A stretch of DNA of 64,000 nucleotides from Stichopus chloronotus (Eukaryota > Echinodermata > Holothuroidea > Aspidochirotida > Stichopodidae). Numbering within the stretch: the first letter of the stretch is position 1; the number at the start of each line of letters is the position of its first letter. The stretch spans positions 31,158,962 to 31,222,961 of the forward strand of contig CM037829.1 of the NCBI GenBank assembly GCA_021234535.1, in the 5' to 3' direction. Positions 1 to 11,100 of this stretch are shown in pieces. A program made the position numbers and the translations under genes. The notes beneath the pieces are model-generated. The model had not been told where the DNA came from, ran no database searches, and worked only from the letters and a program-made list of their open reading frames with translations.

Positions 1-75
1 GGACAGAGGCTGGTATTTGTTAGTTAAACGTCTTTCAGTGATTGCCTCCCGTTTTTATTTCCAACCAACGAATTA

Positions 76-693
76 GAGTCATTAATGAATTATTACATTT
101 AGTCAGAGTCGTTTGAAAATTCAATCAGGAATATCAAGTGTACGTAATATGGAATTTGGTTTATTTATTTTAAGACGCACAATTAATTGTCTTCATATTT
201 GAAGCCAATATGTACACAATGGTGCTCACTACTGTTAACAACGTGTTATACCTCAAAAACAAGTTTTGAGTCATGAATGAATTAATGGAGTCATTAATGA
301 ATTACTAAATGTAGTCAGAGTCGTTTGAAAACTCATTCAGGAATATCAAGTGTACGTTATATGGAATTTGGTTTATTTATTTTAAGACGCACAGTCAATT
401 GTCTTCATATTTGAAGCCAATATATACACAATGGTGCTCACTACTATTATAAACGTGTTATACCTCAAAAATAAGTTTTGAGTCATGAATGAATTAATGG
501 AGTCATTAATGAATTATTAAATTTAGTCAGAGTCGTTTGAAAACTCATTCAGGAATATCAAGTGTACGTTATATGGAATTTGTTTTTTTTTATTTTAAAA
601 CGCACAGTCAATTGTCTTCATATTTGAAGCCAATATATACACAATGCTGCTCACTACTATTAAGAACGTGTTATACCTCAAAAATAAGTTCTT
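76..693 (+). repeat. Tandem repeat, 212-bp unit, about 3 copies
   Basis: Units begin with GAGTCATTAATGAATTA at 76, 288 and 500, an exact 212-bp period. Each contains GTCAGAGTCGTTTGAAAA, GGAATATCAAGTGTACGT and a TCTTCATATTTGAAGCCAAT segment. A diverged fourth copy continues to about 1200 and is interrupted by the MITE at 834-1148. The array lies upstream of the Ig gene, and no gene is visible in it. Confidence 0.85.
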
Positions 694-833
694 GAAGGTA
701 CCTTGAGATATTTGAAGTCTTTATTTTCTGATTAATTAATTTCTACGATAGTCACTAAAGAAATCAATCAACTTAACTTATTTTAAATAAAAAATATGTA
801 TAATGTCGTCATATTCGAAGCCAATATTCACAA

Positions 834-1148
834 GGTTAGGGCTTTTGAACCAACACCATCGCCAGGTTTTTCATACTTCGGGTGCACAGCGCTTTTCATA
901 CTTACCGAAGGTCTGAAAACATGTGACTTCAGATATTTACATATTAAAAGGTAATTTTTAATGTAATTTTAAAATGTGCATTTGTTTACTATCCTTTGTT
1001 TACGTATAACCTGATTGGTCAACGAAGCACGTGAAATCACGGACACCGGAACCTGCCTAGCAGTGTAAAGTATAACCGCAGTATGAGCCAGTTGCTGTCA
1101 GCGTAGTATGAAAAACCTGGCGATAGTGTTGGTTCAAAAGCCCTAACC
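834..1148. mobile_element. MITE with 44-bp TIRs and 9-bp target duplication
   Basis: Ends GGTTAGGGCTTTTGAACC and its inverse; TIRs 834-877 and 1105-1148 match at 43 of 44 positions. Flanked by TATTCACAA at 825-833 and 1149-1157. The insertion splits a fourth, diverged copy of the 212-bp repeat: intact units read GAAGCCAATATATACACAATGG at the same place, giving an internal empty site. A 9-bp duplication fits Mutator-like elements; hAT would give 8. No transposase inside. Confidence 0.85.
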
Positions 1149-1263
1149 TATTCACAATGGTGCGCCCTATTCAAAGCCGACACCGTAACTTATACAGCAC
1201 AATGCTAGCGCCTGGATCGGATGTCATCATAGTGCCTAATTATTTTTGGAGGGGGAAGTAGGT

Positions 1264-1389
1264 CTTCATCACATCAATTTACGTCTTCATCACATCAAAG
1301 TAAGTCATCATCACATCAATTTGCTTCTTCATCACATCAATTTACGTCGTCATCACATCCAAGTACGTCTTCGTCACATTAATTTGCCC
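1264..1389 (+). repeat. 21-bp minisatellite, 6 copies
   Basis: Six units of CTTCATCACATCAATTTACGT type with scattered changes. The multiple-of-three period makes an apparent His-rich open frame (HHIN repeats), which I regard as a by-product rather than a gene. Confidence 0.85.
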
Positions 1390-2057
1390 TTTTTGCGTTC
1401 CAATGTCCGCAGTTTTCGATTTTCCACGTCAACGTGATTTGTTTGACTGAAAAGTAGAGGGCCAGGGCGATCGAGTCTTGGCGGTATTCTTGCCATCTTC
1501 ACAAGAAATGTGATCGGTCTCATGGGCCATGTGGACTTCGGAAAAAGTCAAAGGGTTGAAAAAGGTTTGTTTTGTGGCTTGAGCCTTGAGAGGAAAGGAT
1601 GACCTGAGAGTTGTGAGTTTCTGAAGTTGGATTTCCTTCCGAGGTAGTACTTCCATGCTTAAAGTCATGCTACTGCATAGCATATATCTGATCTAGTTCA
1701 ACAGACCATAAGCTCTGCAGATTGTGATACAGAAATGATTCCTGTTGTCAATTTTGACTTGTCTACTGTTCATAATATGTACAGTGAGTGAGTTTGTTTT
1801 ATGGTTAATTACCAGTTGATAAACACGACTAAACTATGATGGGAGATTATTTTTCATTTATGATATGGTCACACAAAACTTTTCAAATGTAAATATAAAC
1901 TAATGAAGTAAGCAACATAGGCTATATGTTTTTCATTGTTGCAATTTTAAATTCATTATGAATTATGTTGTCACATCATTAGATCCAATATGGTGTCAGT
2001 GTCACACTCTGGTAGTGATTGTGATGAATGCCTTCTGTTTCATTTTTATTTTCTCAG
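1390..2057. other. Upstream region of exon 1, no clear feature
   Basis: Unique-looking AT-rich sequence. Short open frames are present on both strands but show no recognisable domain. It may hold the promoter or a non-coding first exon of the Ig gene; I see no convincing TATA or initiator. Confidence 0.4.
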
Positions 2058-2153
2058 GAGAATAGTGATATATCAGAAGAACAATCATGAAAATTTTTTG
2101 GATCCTTTCTGCCGTGGTGTTTGTATTGTGTCTTCCACTGGTTGATTTTCGAG
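2058..2153 (+). CDS. Exon 1: 5' UTR end and signal peptide
   Basis: The ATG at 2087 opens MKIFWILSAVVFVLCLPLVD, a textbook signal peptide: one basic residue, then a hydrophobic core. The exon ends at 2153 before GTAACG, leaving one base (phase 1), which joins AT of exon 2 to make GAT (Asp23). A pyrimidine-rich stretch ending in CAG at 2057 could be a splice acceptor, so an upstream non-coding exon is possible; otherwise 2058-2086 is plain 5' UTR. The coding part begins at 2087. The short sequence is not recognisable by homology, but its fit in phase and role with exon 2 is strong. Confidence 0.75.
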
Positions 2154-5100
2154 GTAACGTAGTCTACAATTTCAGTCAAATGTGTGTCAGTAAACTGGTA
2201 ATGTACCCCCACTGGAAATTTTAAGATCAGGATTTTCAGGGCAGGAAAATTAGGTCTGAAATTGACACATTTCCAGACTCCTTTCATGCTTTTAAGTCAG
2301 GATTTCAGCTCCTTAATCAGGAAGTTAGATCAAACAAGATCAGAATTGATTCTGGATGTAGTCAGGAAATTTCCAGTCTGCAGTGTGTCTGGTCAGCTTG
2401 GAATCAGAAATTGATCAAGATAGAGTATGAATTCCATCAGAAATGGGTATGAAAGTCCATTCTCCATTCCTGCCTTAACTCAGATTTATTCTTATCACTT
2501 TCATAGCTATGTCATACTCTAATCAGACTACTGTAAGATTTCCAGAAGGGACAGTAAAGTACTAGTTTAAAAGTACTGCCAATAAAGGCCTACAGTATCA
2601 TATCATGCTGCTATTTTAATGCCTCATATGGAAATGAAATCAGGGGGGTGTGTTTATTTTCTATCCTTATTTTACCGTATACAGTACCGTAATTTTATAC
2701 AGCACTTGTCCAGTGAAATTGACCCACTGTATGTATTTAACCCTTTACTAGTCAAATCTGTATCAGATTTGATAGCACCTGTATCTTTACGGGCAGATTT
2801 AATAAAATCAATAGCTGAATGTAAAAAAGAAATATACTCATCTTGCTTAACAGAAAAATACAAGTCACTCTCGTATACTTCTTTGTTGTCAGTGAGAACG
2901 CCATGTAGCTTGTTGTGGGCTGTAGTAAATACTTTAAAAACATCCTTAAGCTTGGTAACGTGCTCGTCAATATCGTCCAGGCTACATTCTGCTACAATCT
3001 GTTTGACCTTATTTATTTGGATGGTAACAGCTCTTTTGGCTGTAGTCCTGGCCACCTTCAGTGTTTCCATGGCCCATGAAGTCGAAGAGAGAATCGGTCT
3101 GTTTACCAGCTATACTGTATTATACGATTAACGACATCAACGGCAATGACGACGGGCCGATCAGTGACGACTTCGGATAATGTCCAGGGATGAAATTTAG
3201 CGGTCGTCCGGTCGTCCGAGACGACCAAAATTTCTGTAGGACGACCAAAGTTACTACCTCAGGTTGTCCTTTGGACGACCAAACTTTTACCCCTGGTCAT
3301 TTACATTGTGACACAATGCACACAACCCAACACTGAGATGCGACCAAAATATTCAACCTGCATGAACTCCATTCCAAAATACATCTGTTGTCATTCCCAA
3401 AAAACCGCCAAAACAACCTGAAATCCACTGTACGTACAACGCCAAACAAACAGCCTCAGTGTACGATCATGTTTTAACTGATTTTACTGAACTGTTCATG
3501 CAACATATTGTACACAGCAAGTACCAGATCGATGCCTTGCAGTTGAAGAATGCGGCCATTTTTCTTACTAAAATACTACGCATTGTATCTGTGCCACGTG
3601 CAAGGTGAGCTGGTGCAAATATTGTAGAGTTTTGTAACCCCCATAATTTGGGCTAGTCCAAGTAGTACGTAATTCAGCCAATCACAGTACAGAAGTTTCC
3701 TGCTGGCCTACAGTGTATTTGAGATTAGCAATATGGATTGCTCCAACAGAGGGGGAAAAAATATTTTAGAACTGTTCGATTCTCCGGGATTATGTTCTCG
3801 CGCCGGCGCGGGGAAAAGAAAATCCTTGGAAAGGGGAGTGGACTGGTGGAATGAGTTGACAGTTGAAGCAAGTAGGATTCAGATAAGCCACTTAGATGAT
3901 GAGTGTCGTCTGTTTCTAGCATTGGTGTGTGTTCAATAGACACTTTATGCGTACGACTGTCAGATTTTGATTCAAAAGGAATGAATTTTCTAAATAGTAA
4001 CAGTACCATTCAAGATTAGAAATGCATCATATTTTGATTTGAAACAAACAATATGTTATACAGAGATTTTCTTCTATATGATATATACTTAACAGCATCA
4101 GTGATCCTAGATATTGACATTTTTTTATTATCAAAGTGAAAAGGTGGAATTTTACCGGCCTCCTTATGGAAATCCCCCCTCCCCTTCCCTTTGGAAAAAC
4201 CCTGAGCATTACTTTTAAGTTACAAGTCAGTAGTATAGTTAGCTGTGGAAAGTTGCAACCTGTATAAGAAAGACAAATAAAAACATGGTCTTGAATGCGC
4301 AAAATACACATTTTGCACATTTCTTATTATTATATAATTTAACTGTGGAAAGTTCAAACCTGTATAAGAAAGACAAATAAAAACATGGTCTTGAACGTGC
4401 AAAATACACATTTTGCACATTTCTTATTATTATATAATTTAACTGTGGAAAGTTCAAACCTGTATAAGAAAGACAAATAAAAACATGGTCTTGAACGTGC
4501 AAAATACACATTTTGCACATTTCTTATTTTTATATGTCCTTTGTGGAGGACGACCAAATTTTTGGGAGGACAACCAAATTTTTGCAGCTGGTTGTCCTTC
4601 GGACAACCATTTCCAGTTGCTTAAGGATCATCCCTGACATCCCATACCAAATTTGTCCCTTGTGCAGACGGTGATCAGGAGGATCGTTTTGTTTTCACAG
4701 GAATACACTGAAGTCTTCATACAACTGCCTAAGTGGGTCAAATTCTGAGTGACATTGCCACTTTAGCCGTTTGAGCCAATTAGCTATCTACTCTTTTGCC
4801 TTCTGTGGATATGTATCATGTACTGCACCAAACTTTCAAGCTCATACAGTAAGCTCTATTCAAGCTTTCCTCTGGCTGTTTGCAGTCTGATTGTGTATCT
4901 TATTGTAACTACTTGAGTAAAAGACAAAGTGACATGCATCTAGAAAAGAGTTAGCGTCGTTCAGAAGTTGCAGAGTGAAATCCTGAGTAATAGTCCATTG
5001 GAATTGCATTTCCATAACCGTTTTTGAGATACGGCTTTGCAAAGTTTGAAGAAAATGCAAAGCAGATGACATACTGTAGGGTGTTGCACAGTGTCAGTAT

Positions 5101-8100
5101 TTCCTTTGTTAGGCAATACATGCTTCCAAAAGAAAACCCTCACTGCAGGTGAAATTCTCAGTTGTCCATGAAATAAAGGTTTTAAGTAAACAAAGGATAA
5201 CAAAAGACATATCAGATGAGTTCCTCCCTGGACATCACAAATTTGCATGTATTTGGCTTATTGTTTATGATGCAACTGGAAAAGAGAAATTTGTTTGTGA
5301 AATGGTCAATGTTGATGGATTTTCAAGAAAATTGTGACTATTTTCAACATTTTTAATGATATATTTGCTCAATACTCCAAACTCCAAAATGTGTTATTTA
5401 CTTCCCTCCTCACTTACCTGTCTCATCACAACAAATGCACTCTCATCTACCGTGCCAAGAGTACTGGTAACCTGTAACACCGCCCTTAGTGCCAGTCGGC
5501 CTAACACCGGAATAGCGCCTCCTTCCCATTCTGCCATCCTTATGTGCTATTAGTGTAGAGGTTAATGGATTTTCAATCCAAATTTATCGAAGGTTCTTTC
5601 CTCCATCTGCTTACCTGTTTGTCGTAGTTCGCTTTGGAACTCATTTCCTGCAAGAATCTGCTGATTACTACCAAGTATCCTTTCTTTTTTGTGAGAATTT
5701 AAGGGCTTAGAATCCTAAGCTTATGCCTCGTTGCTTCGCGCTCTTTCTTTTAATACACTGGGCCTAGTTGCACGAACTTTTGTCCTTATCACCTTGTTTA
5801 CCCTTGTATAATCTTTGTGTACTTGTTTTATTGTTCATACCTATGACATTCCTGAAAGGCTCAAACTTTGCCCGCTCATACCGGGAAGTTTCTCCCTTTG
5901 TTTGTTAAGAGACTTTTCCTCCCCAGGTGTCCTCAAGGACGACTGCCAAAGAGAGGCGTTGGAGTCAGAAATTTCCTCTCTGTTGGCCAAACGAGCTGTT
6001 GTCCTGGCGACGGGAGAGGATTGGCCCCTCTCCCATTTGTCCTTTTTTCTAACCACCAAAAAAGATGGGTCATGGCGACCCGTTCTAAACCTAAAGCCTC
6101 TCAATCAAAATTACGTCCGCCCCAAACATTTTTGAATGGAAACGTTGGCCATTATTCAGCCAATCCTGAGGAAAGGGACTTGGGCCACAAGCATCGACCT
6201 CAAGGACGCCTACCTACGCGTCATGACACACGATTCTTGTCAACGGTTCCTAGCCTTCAACTACATAGGGAAGGACTACATTTTCAGGGCGCTCCCATTT
6301 AGCCTCTCAATCACTCCGAGAAACTTCACGAGGGTAGTGAGTGCAGCAGTAGCCTACCTCGTGACCCCGGGGGCCTCAATCTTTGCATACGTGGACGACT
6401 GGCTGATAGTAGGAGAGTCGAAGCGGCAAGCAGAGAGGAACATGTCCCTCACATTGGACACACGGGCCCACCTCGGTTGGGTAGTGAATCTCAGGAAATC
6501 CAGCCAGGTCCCCTCCCATCAGACCATTTTCTTAAGCGTCATTCTGGACCCTGAGCAGGGACTAGCTCTTCCCTCCCTGGACAGAATACGGTTTCCCGCA
6601 GAGGTAATCTCATCCATCCTGCATGGCCCCAGAAGGCTCTCATCTGGCTCAGGGTGCTCGGCCTCATGGTAAGCCGGGTAGACGTAGTGGAATCCTGCAG
6701 TTTACGAATGCAACCACTCCAGATCCATCTGCTAAAAGTTTACAAGCCGGAGCTGGAAAACACGGCGACGATGGTTCCGCTACAGGAGGAGATCCTAAGT
6801 CATGTGCAATGTGGGCCCAGGTCAACAACTGGTCCAAGGGGATTCCGTTCCATTTGGACTGCCACTTAACTTCGTTGACCACGGACGCCTCTCCACACGC
6901 TTGGTGAGCTCATTGGCAGGACCAAGCAGTGACCGGGAAGTGGTCTCACAGACGGGGGCACACACTCCCCTTCTCTCAGATCTGTTCGCGAAGAAGGAGA
7001 ACGCCAAGCTGACCACGTTCTGCATAAGAACCTCTCACACAGAGGCGGTAGCAACAGAGGCGCTGTCATTCAGCTGGGACGGCCTGGAAGCATACACCCT
7101 CCCCCACTATGCCTTATACACAAAGTCCTCTCCAAGAGGGCAGGGTGATACTCAAAGCCCCGGTTTGGCTTAGGAGGCCCTTGTTCCAGGATCTCAAGTT
7201 ACTCATGGACTTCCCCCTCCTGATCCCAGACCAACCGAACAGAGCTGGGGTCAAGACCCCAAGCAAATAAAAGGCCATCAGCTTCTTGCTCGGAGATTAT
7301 CAGGGAATCCCTCACAAAAGAGGGATTTTCGGAAGGCATTGCCTCCCTTGCAACCAAGTCAAGGAGGGGATCAACTCTACACACTTACGATTTACAATTG
7401 CAAAGATTCATCGACTGGACCCAGCCGAGGGGTAGCTCTTGTACCCAAGCCCCTGTGACAGATGTTTGCCTGTTTCTTCAATCCCTGTTTGACGAAGGCA
7501 AGCAGGTGTCCACTATTTGGAACAACAGGTCGGCACTATCAGCCATAGACAAGGGATTCCCAGATGGCTCCTCCATAGGGTCTAACAAGGTCGTCACCCA
7601 ACTCCTAAAGGGTATGCTCAATTCGCATCTGCCCTAGGTACAATTAGCCTCTAGTTGGGGCACCATGGGGACACCATCTCTAGGTGGTTAGTGGACCTCA
7701 TCACCCGCCAGATCTCCGAGGGAAAGTGTAGGGCACACGACGTGCGCGGTCTAGCATCATTGACGGCGCTCTTCAGGGGAGTTTCCATATACAACATCCT
7801 TAAGGCGGGGGCCTGGAAAACCCCGACTACCTTTGTAAAGTGCTACCTGACGGACGTACTTGCATCTGTGGCAGCTTTTGGTCGTGCGGTGCTGGGACTT
7901 CAGGGGAGTAGGTCCTACCCCTCGAGCCGTCCACCATTGTAACGGTGCTTCTCGGTGCATTTGTTGTGATGAGACAGGTAAGTGAGGAGTGAAGTAAATA
8001 TCCCAAAACTCACCTGGTTTGGACATTTACGAATGACTCACTGGTCTCGCTTACCTCCTTCCCTTTGGGGGGGACATGATAAGACGATGGGTTTGTTGCT

Positions 8101-11100
8101 CTGACTCTAGGGGACTTGTTTCAACCAGCTCCCTCTCCAACACGACAGCTTCTGAGGCTTCCACCAGTTTGTTACAGTGAGTTGGCCTCCGGGCATCCTT
8201 TTTGGTTTCTATGATAATCGTAACCTTTGTAGTCATGCATGGGTGTGTGTGCGTGTGTGTATGTGTGTGTATGTATGTTTGTGACGCCCTACCTTGTAAA
8301 CACGATATCTCAAGAAGGGAAGCTTGGAGAGATCTCATATTTGGTGTGTAGGTGTACCACATTAAGCAGAAGAGCCCTATTGTTTTTGGTGGAGGTTGAA
8401 GGTCATTTGGGGTCAACAGAGGTCAAATTGTGAAAATCTTGTAAACACGATATCTCAAGAAGGGAAGCTTGGAGAGATCCCATATTTGGTATGTAGGTGT
8501 ACCACATTGAGTAGAACAACCTCATTGTTTTTGGTGGAGGTCAAAGGTCATTTGGGGTCAACAGGGGTCAAATTGTGAGAACCTTGTAAACATGATATCT
8601 CAAGAAGGGAATCTTGGAGAGATCTCATATTTGGTATGTAGGTGTACCACATTGAGTAGAAGAGCCCTATTGTTTTTGGTGGAGGTTGAAGGTCATTTGG
8701 GGTCAACAGGGGTCAAATTGTGAAAATCTTGTAAACACGATATCTCAAGAAGGGAAGCTTGGAGAGATCTCATATTTGGTATGTAGGTGTACCACATTGA
8801 GTAGAAGAACCCATATTTTTTGGTGGAGGTCAAAGGTCATTTGGGGTCAACAGGGGTCAAACTGAATATCTTGTAAACACAATATCTCAAGAAGGGAATC
8901 TTGGACAAATCTCATGTTTGGTATGTAGGTGTACCACCTTGAGTAGGAAAACCCTATTGTTTTTGTTGGAGGTCAAAGGTCATTTGGGGTCAACAGGGGT
9001 CAAATTGTGAAAACCTTGTAAACATGATATCTCAAGAAGAGAAGCTTGAACAGATGTCATGTGAAGTGTGTAGGTGTATCTTATTGAGTACAAGAACCCT
9101 ATTATTTTAATGGAGGTCAACGGTCACTTGAGGTCAACAAGGGTCAAACTGTGAAAACATTGTAAATACACTGCGTGAATATACCTGGCATATATAGCAT
9201 GGCATTTACACCTACACCGACGGTATCAAACTTAACAGCTAACATGTATACCAAACATACCAGGTACACTTAGAAAGGTGGGTAATACTTAGCAAAGAGT
9301 AAAGCCGTGTGAAGGAAGCAATTGATACCTGCTCGCTTGCTCAGGTAGTCGATCCAAGAGAACACAACTGAACTGCAAACATATTCTAACCTTCACACAG
9401 TAGCTTGTGCTTCATTGCCCAATGGATGGTTGCAATATACATGCTATAGTTAAAAGTATGAAATTGGAATAGTCTGTGATTAGGGGTTACAGAAAATTCC
9501 AAGACACGGCCTTCAAGTTGTGTACACAAAAGCTGCACACCTTGCAGGGCACATCAAACACAAATTAGCATTGTAGTAGAAAGATAAAAAACTTGGTGAG
9601 AATGGAACATCAAAATAAGTAACAATGTTTGTAAGACATAAAAACAATCACAAAAATTCTCTTAAGCAGATCATCGAAACCACAATGCATTTCTGCATTC
9701 TGGTTTATTGATTCCTTGCCGAAGGCAGAAGGAATCTATGCGATGGTGATGTCATGTGTGTGTGTGTGCGTGCATGTGTGTGTGTGTATGTGTGTGTGTG
9801 ACGCCCTGCTTGTAAACACGATATCTCAAGAAGGGTAACCATGAATGATCTCATATTTGATGTGTGGGTTGGTCATAGTGAGTAGATGATCCCTATTGTT
9901 TTTGGTGGAGGTCAGAGGTCATTCGAGGTCACCAGAGGTCAAAATGTGAAAACCTTATAAACACAGTATCTTCAGAATGGTAACTGTGACTGATGTCATA
10001 CATGGTGAGTTGGTTGGTCATATTGAGTAGATGATCCCTATTGTTTGTGGTGGAGGTCAAATGGTAAAAACGTTGTAAACACAATATCTCCAGAAGTGTA
10101 ACTGTGACTGCTGTCATACGTGGTGTGTGGGTTGGTCATATTTAGTAGATGATCCCTATTGTTTTTGGTTTAGGTCAAAGGTCATTTGAGGTCACCAAAG
10201 GTCAAATGGTAAAAACCTTGTAAATACAATATCTCTAGAAGGGTAACTGTGACTGATGTCATACTTGATGTGTGGGTTGGTCATATTGAGTAGATTATCC
10301 CTATTGTTTTTGGTGGAGATCAAAGGTCATTTGAGGTCATGAGAGGTCAAACTGTAAAAACTTTGTAAACAATATTTCCAGGAATCTAACCTTGACTGAT
10401 GTCATACTTGATGTGTGGGTTGTATACGCTAAGTAAAAGACTCCTTTTGTTTGTGGTGTTTCAAGAAGAATAACTGCAGTTGCTGTCAAACTTGTCTTGT
10501 GGATGATTCATGTTTGTTATAATATAACCATGTTGCAAGGATTCACAAAGCCTTTTGGCTTTCTGGTGTTTTTCATTTTGACATGGTCCCTTCCCTTCTC
10601 CACTGAGTTGCTTTTGTTGGTAAGTGATTGTGTGTGTGAAAAAATGAGATATCGGCAAGGAATCACTAAGTCATTTGACTTTCTGTTTTTTTTTGTTTGT
10701 TAACAGCCATTCATTTGTTATGCTTTCATTATGCATACCTTAAGTTAACAGACGTATACATGCATTCACTGTTACGTCGTTACGTACATTGTCTTATTTC
10801 TCTTGGGAGGCCGACCTGTATCGGGCGGGTCTGGCTCTCGATGTAGCTTAATACAGCTCAATGCAATGGTCCCCTGCTCCGAGGGATGGGAATGGGTCTG
10901 CGATGGTGCATTCCCCACTCCCTCGTTTCCTAGCACATCAGGGCTTTTCGTGGCTTCATGGGAAGGAGGTGCTATTCCGGTATTAGGCCGGATGGCGCCA
11001 AGGTGGTGTGAAAGGTTACCAGTAATCTTGGTACGATAGATGGGGATGCATTTGTTGTGATGAGACAGGTAAGTGAGTCGTTCGTAAATATCTAAACCAT

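Noticed and set aside
1246..1437. His-rich open frame HHIN repeats
   Set aside because: By-product of the 21-bp minisatellite, with no splice or promoter context.
4027..4557. Several overlapping - strand open frames with MCKMCIL starts
   Set aside because: Translations of the 100-bp tandem repeat in different frames.
8208..9165. CRISPR-like regular repeat
   Set aside because: Units are contiguous 145-bp minisatellite copies without unique spacers, in an intron-bearing eukaryotic genome.
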